From Ahaetulla prasina (lineage: Eukaryota > Chordata > Lepidosauria > Squamata > Colubridae): a stretch of DNA of 64,000 bases. Positions 10,351 through 21,533 of the stretch are shown here, piece after piece (the first letter of the stretch is position 1; every line of letters begins with the position of its first letter). The notes under the pieces were generated by a model that saw nothing but the letters and a program-made list of their open reading frames with translations, did no database searches and was not told where the DNA came from. A program made the translations under genes and the position numbers. The DNA lies in contig NC_080548.1 of the NCBI RefSeq assembly GCF_028640845.1, forward strand, positions 5,884,314 through 5,948,313. The letters run 5' to 3'.

Positions 10351-10584
10351 TTTGCTTATCTGCCCCATCAAGGTCATCTTCCTCACACTCTACACTCCTC
10401 TTCTTACTGATGTTGTTTTTAGAAGAAAATGTTGGTTCATATTAAGGAGGTTGGTGGGTTCCACAAACCTTTTTCCTTGTCGTATCTGCCCACTGCACGT
10501 TCTTGTTGACCCTAGAAAAGGGGCATAGATGGGAAGGACCCCAGCTAGCCTGTAGATTCAACTCTGTCTTATTACACTCTAAAG

Positions 10585-10750
10585 CAGGGGTGTCCAAACT
10601 TGGTCCCTTTAAGACTTGTGGACTTCAACTCTCAGAGTTCCTCAGCCAGCTTTGCTAAAGGAATTAAAAAAGATTTTGGGCACATACTGGCTGCGAATTC
10701 TGGGAATTGAAATCCACCTAGCTTAAAGTTGCTGAGGTTGAGAAAAACTG
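10585..10750. mobile_element. Palindromic hAT-like MITE, diverged
   Basis: It starts CAGGGGTGTCCAAACTTGG and continues with GACTTCAACTCTCAGAGTTC. The right half is the imperfect complement (GAATTCTGGGAATTGAAATCC then TTGAGAAAAACTG). It is related to the perfect palindrome at 24924-25057. Target duplications were not convincing. Confidence 0.6.
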
Positions 10751-10934
10751 AAGAGAGTTTGATGCCCCATTATGCTTAAGGAATCACCTTCCCTATATTT
10801 ACACCACTGCATGCTTTGCAGCCACATGGTAAATTGTACAAATCATGTCAAATCCCTCCAGAGAACCCTATGAGAAATATCCGGACTGGCTAAATAATGT
10901 GGATCCAAAACTTTTAACATTGAATGGCATGGTT

Positions 10935-10937
10935 TGT

Positions 10938-11000
<63 letters not shown>

Positions 11001-11001
11001 T
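10935..11001 (+). repeat. (TTTA)n microsatellite
   Basis: About 16 uninterrupted TTTA units. Similar arrays occur at LINE/SINE tails elsewhere in the window (36811, 44560). Confidence 0.97.
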
Positions 11002-12510
11002 TCTATAACTTTGCCTTTTTTCATCTTTCATTGACAACCTCAGGCACAACTTATTGGTAAACCCGTGCATGAACCAGCGAAAGAAATGAAAATTCTTTAC
11101 GCCATCAAATTGCCCACTTAATCAACTCACCAACTCTTTAAGTCAATTTCTGCTAAGCCTCTCTCACACTCTTTGTGTGTGTGTGTGTTTCACACTGAGT
11201 TTGCTCCTTGAATCCATGCAGAAAAATAAATGTTTGACTTTTCATCTGATGGCAGTGCTACGCATACAGCATTAGCTGAGGCGAAGGAGCTGGAAATATT
11301 TTGCAAGTGCAAACATTGGCTCTCCCAAACCAATGTTCAATGGCAGAACATTGGCTCTCCCAAGCTGAAGCCTTCCATAGGTGTTGGGACAGGACGGTGT
11401 CACTCAGCATTTTCAAGCATTTCTCTAGTTGCCTCTCTTCACATGCATTTGATTCTTTGTTATTTCTCAACCTAAGAGAGAAACCCACACTTGTCTGTCT
11501 TTGACTTCACAGCCACTTCAACCCCAGGCCACATATGGTGATCCACCCTTGATGAAAATGTTAGCCCTGCATTGATGGGGTTTCATTGACTGTTTCAGCT
11601 CCTTGCAAGCTTCTGTTTTCTTAAACATGAATTGATATTGAGCTACTCTTATCTAAAGAATAAAACTATCTACCATAGCTTTAACTAAATCAGAAAAGCC
11701 AACTCAATGAATTTGCATGACATCCCAATTTGGTTAGTTTTAACTTGTGCAGCACAAACCTTGTTGATTTATGTCATTTATATCTCAGGTTATTGAGAGA
11801 ACCCAGAAATGGGATTAATTCCATAACAACTTTAAGTTTGATATGAAACCAGCCAATAAATGACTGGAGGTTGCACAGATTTGACTTTTTAATAGCTTTG
11901 CGTACATATCAGAGAAACACATCAGCTGAATGTCTAATTATTAGTTCAGCCTGATGGAGGACTATTTGCTGATTCTTGATTACAGAATATTAGTGTTTAA
12001 AGGTGTCAGACTGTCTCTGATTATATTTAGGAAAGAAAACACATTGACTTCATTTGAAAACAAAGAAAAGTACTTTTACCAAATACATCTGAAATACAGC
12101 CGTGGATAGTTGAATCTGAGACAAAATATGGCCAACATTCCATAACCCCTCATTAGTCCCTCCTTCCCACGAGAGGTCAGGCAGGGCTGGGCCAATGCCA
12201 GCTCCCTCTCGCCCCCCCGTGGTAAACTTCTTCTGAAGGTCTCCTGCTACTTGGCATGTTAGGAATGCAGGTTTCGTTGAAAAGCCCGCGCATCTGGTCT
12301 TCATGCTGATTTCAAACCTTTCCTCCCCCTCCCCTTTTTTATGTCAGACGACACTCTTAAAGGGCCCTCTTCTCCTTTCATGCATAGGATAGTAATACAC
12401 CTTAAGTCCATGAGCTATTCTACACTAAACATAATAACATTGCAATCTAACTACTATGCACAAATAGAAGTGAAGATTGGAGTGGAGGCTAACAAAAGGG
12501 TTCTTGGAAA
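11002..12510. other. Non-coding stretch, nothing recognised
   Basis: Only short random frames, a short GT run near 11175, and a local direct repeat of CATTGGCTCTCCCAA at about 11314 and 11350 were seen. No gene or repeat family was identified. Confidence 0.45.
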
Positions 12511-12519
12511 TTTTCGAAT

Positions 12520-12935
12520 TCAACCCCTCATTTAAGAGGAAGACCCTATATGCTTTCAGACAAATGGCTGTCCAATCTCTTCTTTTTTTTATTAGTTGAC
12601 AATATAAAATACAAAACAAAATAATAGGAAAACTAGGGGAGGGAAAAGGAGAGGGAAAACGTAGAGAAAAGGGAAAAAAGAAAGAAAAGACTTGTTTCTA
12701 CTTTGAAACTGTTTCTGAACTTTATGCTTGGGGTGGAAAAAAAATTAAAATCTGATTTTGGGTTTTACCCATTAGGTAGATCTGTTGTTATAGAATTATA
12801 GAACTATTATGTAAAAGTGAAAAAGTTGAGATTTGATGTTATTATCTTATTTTAATGCATCAAAGGGAGTCAGAAGTCAATGGCTGTTCAATATCTTCTT
12901 AAAAACCTCCAATGATATAAATAAATAAATCTATG
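12520..12935 (-). mobile_element. CR1 3'-end fragment split by a retroposon
   Basis: Both flanks of the 12584-12877 insert are antisense CR1 3' sequence: CAAATGGCTGTCCAATCTCT on the left and TGGCTGTTCAATATCTTCTT plus AAAAACCTCC on the right. The shared block of about 22 bp is the target-site duplication created by the insert. Confidence 0.65.
12584..12877 (-). mobile_element. Short poly(A) retroposon, L1 3'-UTR-like
   Basis: On the minus strand a 294-bp segment ends in a pyrimidine-rich tract, then TTGTCAACTAATAAAAAAAA, forming a poly(A) tail (plus-strand poly-T at about 12583-12590). It is flanked by about 22-bp near-identical direct repeats, as expected for L1-mediated insertion. No coding region is present. 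It is probably a severely 5'-truncated L1. Confidence 0.6.
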
Positions 12936-13200
12936 TCTGTGGATATTCTCAATCACCCAGGTTATGGTTATCCCAAAGGTGCTTTTTCAAAAGGCAACTG
13001 GATTTTCTTAGGGTTTTTTTTTCTTTGAAAATATTTCGCTTCTCACCCAAGCTTTTTCAGTTCTAACTCAAATTTTAATTAGAATGATAGAAGCTTCTTT
13101 GATGAGAAGTGAAATGTTTTCAAAGAAAAAAAAGCCAAGAAAGTCCAGTTGCCTCTTGGAAGACGCACCTTTGGAATTCCATCCAAATGTATTCAAGGAT
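12935..13200. mobile_element. Inverted pair of Penelope-type terminal repeats
   Basis: The left half (about 12935-13065) and right half (about 13083-13200) are inverted copies of one sequence. Each carries a hammerhead-like core: on the minus strand CTGAAAAAGCTTGGGTGAG then AAGCGAAA (13029-13060), and on the plus strand ATGATAGAAGCTTCTTTGATG then AGAAGTGAAA (13083-13114). Outside the cores both carry AAAGTCCAGTTGCC-type sequence (AAAAGGCAACTGGA on the left). Inverted terminal repeats around little or no coding DNA fit a decayed Penelope-like element. Confidence 0.5.
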
Positions 13201-13640
13201 GCCACTGAGGCTTTGGCTGAAATTTTATGGTTTATCTTTGAGAAATCCTGGAGGACAGAAGTGTTGGGTGAATGGAAGAGAGCAAAATCTGTTCCTTTCC
13301 TTAAAACAGAAGATACATATCTCTGGTTTAATTTACTGGAAGATCCCTAGATAATTTGAAGTACAAGTGTGGATTTTGGATTTTCTATTAAAGTCCTGAT
13401 TTGACCAAGATTTATTTTTATACATAGATAGAAGGTGGTTTTCTTCTTCTTGTGCCCTATCTGTCATTGGATGTTGGCAATCATGTTGGCAATCCTATTT
13501 TTATCAACGGCTGCACAAAAAAGTGCTATTGAGTTTTCTCCAAACCAGTCTCTTAGATTTTAAGGCCATGATGTTCTATTTCTGCCTGTTTCATTTGCCT
13601 TCAATCTTTCCTTAAAGGATTAAGTGATATATGCCGTTTT
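13201..13640. other. Non-coding stretch, nothing recognised
   Basis: Short frames only. No repeat family was recognised. Confidence 0.4.
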
Positions 13641-15480
13641 TTTTAAATATTTTTTTTTATTTTTTTCCCCCTCGCACACACCCACGTATTTTATGAACAG
13701 AGTATTGGCCATATCGTATCTTATACAACTTAACATATCCAAATACATTTTACTTAATTACAATTTTTCCCAAATTTTATTTTTCCATATTTTTAATCAT
13801 ATCTTGGTATTTCTATGCTTCTTTATGTATATCACATCTTCATTCGCCCTCAAGTTTTAATTTCTCCATTTTTACTGATACATATTCTCTTTTATTATTT
13901 TTTAAATAATTCAATTTTTATCCTGATATATTCAAACATGTTCGGGGTTGCCTTTCTTCCATTTCATCTTTTTCGTTTTACAGCAATCTTTCTTCTCATT
14001 CTCATTCCTCTCTCTCCCTTCTTTTATCCTTCCTACTTTCTTCTCTCCTCTCCTTCTCCTTTTCTACTTCCCCTTCCTTTCTCCCCCTCCTCCTTTCTTC
14101 CTCCCTATCTAACCTTCTCTCCTACTCTTATTTCCCCTCCCTTTCTTCCTCTCCTCTTCCCTTTCTTCTTTTCCTCTCTCTCCTTCTCCCTTTCTTCCGT
14201 CTCTCTCCTCCTTCTTATCCCTCTCTATTGCTGTATTCATTTTCAATTCAATATTTTTCACTATGGTGTCCAGACAACCCTGGTTTTTCCATTTATTGAG
14301 AATATTTCTCAGAATTCCCCTCATATAATTATTAACATTGTTTTTCAACTTATTCCATTTTTACCTTACTTAATTCAACCTTCCACCTCTTATTTTTTTT
14401 AAATTCTTATTCCCAGTTCAATAGTTATTTTTCTCTTTCATTAGCATACATCATTTACTAACATTTCAATTTTATTCAATTTTATATCTCACTTTCAATT
14501 ATTTTCATCTATGAACCATTCTACTTTCACATTTCATTTGCTGGTCTATTTTTCTTAAACAGTATACTTCTTCCTTTTTTACTTCTTTTCAGTTTTATAT
14601 TTTAATTTCAATTAATTTCTTTGTTCTTTTCAATATTTAAAACATATTTCTTTACCATCCACTTTAATTCTCTCCTATCATGCATCCTCAGACAACAAAA
14701 ATATAACCCATTTTATCTTTCACCTTTCATCTACTACTCCATTTTAAATTAAACAGTATATTTCTTCTTTTTTGCTTCTTACATACACTTCATTTTATCC
14801 TTGCGTCTCTTTTATAAAAATCTAGATATTCCTTCTAATTTACTTCTTACATACAGTTTCTACTACTAATATCCTTCCCTTAAATCAATCTATTAATATT
14901 TTAATTTCTTTTCTGCTATCCATTCTTCTTCCCCTTTTAACCATTTTCTTTCGGCCTCTCCAAAATTCCATTTCTTAATGTTTTCCTCCCTTTCTCCCAT
15001 TCTCTTATCTTCTTTTTTCTCTTTCTTATATTTTCCTTTCCACCTCCTTCCTCTAATTTTTACTCTTTTGATTTTCCCCCTCAATCTTTTCTCATTCCTC
15101 CTCTTCTCTTCTTTTTGAGATATTTTCCCCTATCCATTTTTATTCTGTCACTGTCAATCCCAGTGTAATCATCTATATTTTTTACTCTTTTAATTCCCCC
15201 CTCCATCTTTTCCCGTTTCTTCTTTTTTGAGAGATATTTTCCCCCATCCATTTTTAATCTGTCACTGACAATCCCAGTGCAATCATCTATGTTTTTATCT
15301 TCAATTATTTCTTCAGCATTGTATTCTTGTTCCTCTTGCTTCTCACTCATATATTCTTTTTCCTTTTTTTATGTTTTAACCAGTCCTCTGCTTCTTACCC
15401 TTAAGTGATTCTTGCACCATTTGAAGCATCTCCCTTAATTCCTCATACTCATACTCCGAACTTTCCATGTTATCAATTTA
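13641..15480 (-). mobile_element. Purine-rich (minus) block, decayed L1-like ORF1 region
   Basis: The minus strand is extremely A/G-rich and encodes Lys/Glu/Arg-rich frames. Near 15470 a start-like MESSEYEYEELREML segment leads into acidic and basic low-complexity protein with a 38-residue repeat (15121-15300). Upstream (15481-16080) is non-coding sequence resembling a retroelement 5' leader. A coiled-coil ORF1 of an L1-like element that has expanded by internal duplication is my best reading, but no reverse transcriptase or RRM is visible, so this stays tentative. A simple low-complexity polypurine tract is the alternative. Confidence 0.35.
15121..15300 (-). repeat. 114-bp tandem duplication
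   Basis: The segments beginning at 15121 and 15235 share TATTTTCCCC, CCATTTTT, TCTGTCACTG and CAATCCCAGTG in the same spacing. They encode two similar 38-residue blocks (NIDDCTGIVSDR and NIDDYTGIDSDR). Confidence 0.8.
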
Positions 15481-16303
15481 AAGAGAAATGATTTTTGAAT
15501 GTATTATTTTAGCTTATGTATAGTTCAAATTCAAGTGCATATAATTTCTTTTTTCTTTCCAAATAATGTCCAGTTCAAATGTTCATTTAAACTGCTCCAA
15601 TTTAAATCTTTGTTCTTTCCACTCCTTTTTGAAATTGTGCTCCTGCTGTTTAAACAAATACTCCTCCGGTCATTTCCCATGGTAGTCTAAGTAATGCGAT
15701 GCTTTCTTTCCAACAGCAGGTGTCTCTCTCCAATTCACAAATCCCCTGGCAACAAAATGTCCGTTGTTAATCCACAAAGATAATTACTTCCTCTTCCTCA
15801 ATTAAGTCCTCTTGTTAGTAAAAAATAATTTTCCTCAATTTTCTTTTTCTTTTATTACTTTTAACTTCTTCCAAGTCCAATTTTAAATCCAGATGGAAAG
15901 TTTTCCTTTTAGAGCTTTGATCTTAAAGTTCCTCTTTGCCTTTTGTTTTCCTTCCCTTTAAATTTCCGTGTGCCAATTAGCTGCTAATTTCAAGTTGGGA
16001 CTTCTTTCAAGCTTTAAAATGTTTCCTTCTTACCTGTGAGCTGGCCAATCACTCACCTGGTAACAATACTCCATTCAATCTTTGCTCCTGCTCAAGTCTT
16101 CTGTGTGGCCACCCTGGCTTTTGACAGCTCCTAATGGCTGTCTTTCCACACCGCTGGGTCAGAGGCTAATGCCGGCACTCCAGGGAACTTGCAAGTTCCC
16201 TGTTCGCACTAGCCTGCACTTCCCTTCTTCACTGTCTCTATGGGACAGCTATGATCTACTGGGGATCCCCTATTCATCTGGGATATCAGCGTTATCCCAG
16301 AGC
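15481..16303. other. Possible retroelement 5' leader, otherwise unassigned
   Basis: This contains no coding sequence that I trust. The minus strand leads into the MESSEYEYE start at about 15470, so the right part may be its leader. The part from 16080 to 16303 is GC-richer and unclassified. Confidence 0.3.
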
Positions 16304-16589
16304 CCCAGAATCAGGGGTGAAATCTAAAAATTTTCCCTACCGGTTCTGTGGGAGTGGCTTAATTGGTGGGCATGGCTTAATGGTCAGGTGACTGGGTAGG
16401 CGTGGCCAATTACAATAAATAATAAAAATAAGAAACAAAGTACACAAAACAATAAGAGGTACTAAAAACCATCTTTCACACTTTACACACACACACAACA
16501 CAACACACCTGACTCACACACAAAGTAAAAGCAGCTGCACCTCACCCAAAATGGCCCCTGCAACAAGCAGGAATCTCACACAGTCACAA

Positions 16590-16745
16590 AAAGCTCAAAA
16601 ACCAACTTTCACACTTTACACACTCATAACACAACACAACTGACTCACTCACTCACACAACACACACAAAAAGCTCAAAACCAACTTTCACACTTTACAC
16701 ACTCATAACACAACACAACTGACTCACTCACTCACACACAAACAC
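16590..16745 (+). repeat. Approx. 82-bp tandem duplication inside hAT-like copy 1
   Basis: The block AAAAAGCTCAAAAACCAACT ... TGACTCACTCACTCACAC occurs twice in a row with minor indels. Confidence 0.8.
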
Positions 16746-16844
16746 ACACAAAATGCCACAATGGTTTTGTGAGATTTTGTGTGCTTGTGTAGTTAGAGTG
16801 AAACACTACAGAAACATACCAAATCTCAGAAAGCTGCACAAATA

Positions 16845-16908
16845 TTTTATTTTATTTTATTTTATTTTATTTTATTTTATTTTATTTTATTTTATTTTAT
16901 TTTATTTT
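16845..16908 (+). repeat. (TTTTA)n microsatellite
   Basis: About 12-13 TTTTA units lie inside hAT-like copy 1. Confidence 0.95.
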
Positions 16909-17313
16909 TGATAAAAGCAGATAAATTTAAAACTTCCTTAACTTTAAATTGCTGTCTAAAAAAATAAAAATAAAACTCCTTAAAAAAACACCAATTAACT
17001 ATTTTTTAAAGCCTCCCCCACCAAGTTACTTACCCAACTGAAGGCAGGCAGATTCAGTTGCTCACCGATGAGATGGATTGCAGGCAGGCAGATTCAGTTG
17101 CTAGCTGATGCAACTGATTGCAGCAGCCAAAGCAAGGCTTAGTAATCCCGAAAGGAACAGCAAGTAGACAAATGGGGACCGGGCAATTGGGTGGGCATGG
17201 GCGGGGGGGAGGGGGCAGGGATTTTTGCTACCTGTTCTCCAAACTACCCGCCCCATCGCTACTGGATCACCTGATCCAGTCCAAACCGGGAGCATTCCAC
17301 CCCTGTCCAGAAT

Positions 17314-18179
17314 CCACGCCGTACCATTGCGATGCTGTTCACATCCCTCCCATATATGCCGTATTTTTCTGGGTGTCGGGTCACATGCCCAAATTTTCTA
17401 ACTTTTGCTCTTTTTTTTTTTTTGATGATTTCCCTTGGCTTTCCTAGATGGCTTAGTAGAATGTAGTATAATATTTAATTACCAAGTGTCTAAGTATCAT
17501 TGCTATTTATATGATTTAAGGATTCATCTCCTAATTAAACAGTAATGGGGCTACATACTACGATACACATGCAAAAGTGTGGACTCTACCAGACTTGTGG
17601 AACACATGAAGACATCTCAAGATCTTCTACCTCCAGCTCCTCTATCATATTCTCCTACACACCTTGAGGGCAGCTGTTCAGTAGGCCACTGGTCCTGTCT
17701 CAGATTAAGCATGTGCAAATACAGAGGCACTGTTGGTGAATGATTTTTACTGGGAGAGGCAAAATTAGATAGCAACTGCTGGCAAGGCATGGAAGAACGT
17801 GCACACACAGTTCCCTGAGTTCCCAGTCTGGAAAAACTTGCCAAGGATGAGCTTACCAGTAGTCAAAGTCTTGAGGAGCAAACTGTGGTGAAACATATTC
17901 TGGTCACAGGAGAAAGGGGCTCCTTTCTAGAAGGCAGAGACTGCAAAGCTTGGAATGTCTTATGGGCAGGAAGAGAACAAAGTTGGATCCTCCCTAGAAA
18001 TTTGCAGAGCATATCTGTAGTTATGCAGATAATCTCATTAGTCAGGCAAGATTCTGTTTGTAGGTGAACAATAATAAAGAAATTATTCAGAAGTAACTCC
18101 ACATATGGGTCTTGGTTCTTTGGACCTGACACAAACAGACATAATCTGGGGTGGGGTGGGGCAGGTCATTGCAGCAGGG
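17314..18179. other. Non-coding stretch, nothing recognised
   Basis: Short frames without domains. No repeat family was recognised apart from a T14 run near 17410. Confidence 0.4.
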
Positions 18180-18187
18180 TTGCCAGC

Positions 18188-18766
18188 CAGGGGTTTTGAC
18201 AGGTTCTGGAGAACCGGTAGGGGAAATTTTGAGCAGTTTGGAGAATTGGCAGCAGAAATTTTGAATAGTTCAGAGAACCGGCAAATACCACCTTTGGCTG
18301 ACCCTAGAGTGGGGTGGGAATGGAGATTTTGCAGTATCCTTCCCCTGGAGTGGGGTGGGAATGGGGATTTGACAATATCCTTCCCCTGGAGGGGTGGGAA
18401 TAGATATTTTGCAATATCCTTCCCCCAGGAGTGGGGAGGGAATAGGCATTTTGCAGTATCCTTCCCCTGGAGTGGGGTGGGAATGGGGATTTGACAATAT
18501 CCTTCCCCTGGAGGGGTGGGAATAGATATTTTGCAATATCGTTCCCCCAGGAGTGGGGAGGGAATGGAGATTTTGCAATATCCTTCCCCCAGGAGTGGGG
18601 AGGGAATGGGCATTTTGCAGTATCCTTCCCCTGGAGTGGGGTGGGAATGGAGATTTTGCAGTATCCTTCCCCTGCCATGGCCACCAAACCACGCCCACCA
18701 AGCCACACCACGCCCACCAAGCCATGCCCACAGAACCGGTAGTAAAAAATTTGGATTTCACCACTG
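18188..18766 (+). mobile_element. hAT-like non-autonomous element, copy 2 (579 bp)
   Basis: It begins CAGGGGTTTTGACAGGTTC and ends GGATTTCACCACTG. The flanks TTGCCAGC (18180-18187) and CTGCCAGC (18767-18774) match at 7 of 8 bases. Subterminal ACCGGTA and CACGCCCACCAAGCCA motifs are shared with the other copies. The interior is almost entirely a 41-bp minisatellite, so this is a deletion/expansion derivative with no coding capacity. Confidence 0.8.
18309..18675 (+). repeat. 41-bp minisatellite, nine units
   Basis: The unit is about 41 bp of the type GTGGGGTGGGAATGG...CAGTATCCTTCCCCTGGA. Units 2-4 (18350-18472) recur as units 5-7 with small changes, indicating a three-unit higher-order repeat. 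Frames on both strands are translation artefacts. Confidence 0.93.
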
Positions 18767-18774
18767 CTGCCAGC

Positions 18775-19155
18775 CTGTTTGGCTTGCAAGGGAGAAGACT
18801 ATCCACAGCAAAGTTTTTCAGGAAGCGAGCTGCAGAATATCAAGTAAATGGAGCAGTTCTTCCCAATGAAAGATTGATGGGTGGTGATGTTTTTTAAATA
18901 GAGCTTGCTGTCAATGCAGGCAGTCAAGGACAGAAATACCCTTGACGGGTGAGAAGCCATGCAGAATGCTTTCACAGTCAAGTACCTACCGTGTGTTGTA
19001 TTGCTAGGTTGGGAGGGATCCTAGATCTGATCCGTTGTCACCTAATGCTGCCAGGTGCTCCCTGACTTTGTCATCCTCGGGTGCCTGGTAGCTAGGCTCT
19101 TCTTGAGGCTGGCATTCATCTTGGGCTTCTGGGATGGTGTCTTTTAGCTCATCCT
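18775..19155. other. Non-coding stretch, nothing recognised
   Basis: No coherent frame or repeat family was identified. Confidence 0.4.
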
Positions 19156-19233
19156 GGCATTCATTCATTCATTCATTCATTCATTCATTCATTCATTCAT
19201 TCATTCATTCATTCATTCATTCATTCATTCATG
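19156..19233 (+). repeat. (ATTC)n microsatellite
   Basis: About 19 uninterrupted ATTC units. Confidence 0.97.
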
Positions 19234-19279
19234 GTTTTAATGAAAGCTGGCATCCTCTTTACCCAAGCTATCTCACAAG

Positions 19280-19640
19280 GTTACAGGTAATCCTTGATGT
19301 ATGGCCACATTTGAGCCAAAAATTTCTGTTGCTAAGTGAGACTTCTTAAGTGAATTTTGCCTTTCTTGACACAGTTGTTAAGTGAATCACTGCAGTTGAT
19401 GAGCTAGTAACTAGGTTGTTAAGGAAATCTGGCTTCCCCATTGACTTTGCTTGTCAGAAGGTTGCAGGCAATCTGGACACTGCAACTGTAATAATTAAGA
19501 GTTAGTTGTCAAGCACCTGAATTTTGATCACATGACCATGGGGATGCTGCAGTGGTCATGTGAAAAATGGTCATAGGTCACTTTTTCCAGTGCTGGTGTA
19601 ATTTTGAATGGTCACTAAATGAATTGTTCAATGACTCAAT
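19280..19640. mobile_element. Unclassified interspersed repeat (GGTAATCCTTGATGTATGGCC end)
   Basis: A non-coding segment of alternating motifs such as TTAAGTGAATCACTGCAGTT, AGAAGGTTGCAGGCAATC and TGATCACATGACCATGGGG. It has the look of a common squamate interspersed DNA repeat. No second copy exists in this window, so the boundaries and class are uncertain. Confidence 0.35.
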
Positions 19641-20300
19641 TGTTCAATTGAGTCATTGAACTGACTCTGTATTGTGTAGAAAACGAGGAAAAAGGAGTAT
19701 TAGGTACACTTGCTTCCTTGTGTGACTTATATAGTAATAAAGGTAAACATTTAATAAATAAATATTTTGTGCAGGGCATCAGAAGCAGCGTCTTCTAGTT
19801 CAGACTTTTCCAAATCTGAGTTGGGCATGACTCTTTCTTTCACTGTATTCCAGAAAAAGTTCCTTTCTGCACGAATTTAATTTGAGGGTAGTCAGGCAGC
19901 ATCTCCTGTGTCTTTCCTTAGTAGGTCAGCCTATTAGGAAATGTGCTAAAGTTAAAATCCTCTCGGAATGAGTGGGCTGATTCAGTAAAGAATTTAAGTA
20001 TTTTGTTATGTATATCAAAGGTAGTGAATTAACAAGAGAGAGAGAGAAGAAATGGGAACAAAGAACAAAAAGGAGAATTCAGCTACTGTCTCAAGTCGGC
20101 TTCTCTCAGTCAAGTGCACCTCCAGTCAGAACCAGGCCAGAGAAAAATAGGACACATGATAACAAATTGAAACAATAGTGCACAAAAATAAGCAGGACTT
20201 CCAATAATTTCACAAATGAAATCTAATCTAATTGGTCTTAAAAGTGCTGTATTGTTCTTGATTCTGCAACAGGAACGTGAAGGAGGGGGTCAAAAAGTCG
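19641..20300. other. Non-coding stretch, nothing recognised
   Basis: No gene or repeat family was recognised. Confidence 0.4.
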
Positions 20301-20612
20301 AGATGCTAATTCCCCTATTCATTACAATTTATACTTATCTATTACACATTACCCATTTCGTTCCTCTATAATATCTTCTCTTACATTTATACATTTATAC
20401 ATTAATTTTAGATTCTTTTTCCAACCAGTTGTATCATCTATTCTATGTTTTGTAATAGGAATTAGTAAGTAGTATATAAAATGTATGTTTATATAGTTAG
20501 TTAAAAGATAAAACAGATATTACCAAAGATGCCGGTATCGGAAAGCTGTAAAAATGTAACAAAGAAGTTAAAGATGTAAATGCTGAATAAAACTTTTTTT
20601 AAAAAAAGAATG
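20301..20612 (+). mobile_element. L1-like 3' end with poly(A) signal
   Basis: An AT-rich non-coding stretch ends with AAATGCTGAATAAAACTTTT followed by a T/A run, like a LINE 3' UTR with an AATAAA signal. A second similar end (AAGAAATAAAAACATT then a poly-A run) lies at about 20790-20884. No coding sequence is attached. Confidence 0.4.
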
Positions 20613-20937
20613 ATTTCATAGATTTTATTCAGCACAACACAATTGTATTACAAGTACAATAGCACTGTTGTAGTCCTATTTGTAGGTATGTGTAGCTTCA
20701 TAGATATCATAGATATCTTTTAGATATAGATATCTTTTCAGCCATATTAGTTTGATTCAAATGTTAATACTCCCAGATCTATGTTATCTGTTTTCTGTAA
20801 AAACTTGTATCCATCATATATAATTTATTTTCTTTACTGCCTTGCCTCTACTCTTCCAAGAAATAAAAACATTAAAAAAAAAAGTCAAGATGCTGGTGAT
20901 GATGAAGCCCTCTTTTTTTAGATGTTTTATCCTAAAG

Positions 20938-21230
20938 CAGGGCCGGCAACCTTAAACACTCAAAGAACCACAAAGGTCCTAACCAGAAGTCCCCATTCAA
21001 TTCTGGAGCTGACCAGAAGTCCGGTTCCCACATCATAGTCTCCTCCTAGCGCAGCGTCCTTTTTCCTCTGCTGACTGGAAGTTCAGTTTCCCCATCATAG
21101 AGTTTCCTCCTAGCACAGCTTCCTTTTTACTCTGCCTGCCCTAACTGAAAGCCCTATCATTTGTGGAGCCAACCAGCAACAGGGAGCCACAGCAGAGGGA
21201 TGAAAAAGCCACGGGTTGCTGACCCCTCTG
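20938..21230. mobile_element. hAT-like MITE (CAGGGCCGGCAACC ... GGGTTGCTGACCCCTCTG)
   Basis: The two ends are imperfect inverted repeats (CAGGGCCGGCAACC and, on the other strand, CAGAGGGGTCAGCAACCC) about 293 bp apart. The interior is non-coding, with a duplicated motif (GCTGACCAGAAGTCCGGTTC near 21008 and a similar TGACTGGAAGTTCAGTTTC near 21070). A clean 8-bp target duplication was not found. The fragment at 5546 shares the left end. Confidence 0.55.
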
Positions 21231-21244
21231 CTAACCCCTGAGCT

Positions 21245-21533
21245 AGCTGCGTCTAATGATTAAGGCACATGGCTAGAACCTGGGAGACTGTGAGTTCTAA
21301 CTTTGCTTTAGTCATGAAAGCTAGCTGGGTGACTTTGGGCCAATCACCAGGAGACTGTGAGTTCTAGTCACAGTTTAGGCATGAGAGTTGGCTGGGTGAG
21401 TTTGGGCCAATAACCAAGCTGCAGTGAGTTCTAGTCTCACTTTAGGAATAAAGCCATCTGGGTGACTTTGGGTCAGTCACTAGGAGATGATGAATTCTAT
21501 TCCTGCCTTAGGCATGAAAGACAGCTGGGCGAC
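21245..21533 (+). mobile_element. tRNA-derived SINE, left part, with internally repeated body
   Basis: The head (TGATTAAGGCACATGGCTAG ... GGGAGACTGTGAGTTCTAAC) is followed by a body in which the unit GTGAGTTCTAGTC ... GGGTGACTTTGGGCCAATCAC occurs about four times (starts near 21289, 21357, 21424 and 21486). The SINE is interrupted by the Gypsy element at 21533 and resumes at 24493 with GTGACCTTTGGCC and the tail. Confidence 0.7.

Larger units (their letters stand above)
16312..17305 (+). mobile_element. hAT-like non-autonomous element, copy 1 (994 bp)
   Basis: It begins CAGGGGTGAAATCTAAAAAT and ends TGCATTCCACCCCTG-like (…GAGCATTCCACCCCTG), giving imperfect terminal inverted repeats of about 12-15 bp starting CAGGGGTG. 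The flanks CCCAGAAT (16304-16311) and TCCAGAAT (17306-17313) match at 7 of 8 positions, the 8-bp duplication typical of hAT transposition. The interior is non-coding and holds an approximately 82-bp tandem repeat of CTCAAAACCAACTTTCACAC-type sequence and a TTTTA array. It encodes no transposase, so it must have been mobilised in trans. Confidence 0.8.

Noticed and set aside
18309..18675. Possible CRISPR-like repeat array
   Set aside because: Adjacent 41-bp units without spacers inside a vertebrate transposon: a minisatellite.
18105..18897. Several frames of 80-200 residues with PHSRGRILQN-type repeats
   Set aside because: The 41-bp minisatellite is not a multiple of three in register, and it gives similar repeats in every frame on both strands. 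It is not a gene.
20938..21230. 8-bp target duplication for this MITE
   Set aside because: Left flank TCCTAAAG and right flank CTAACCCC do not match, so I did not claim one.
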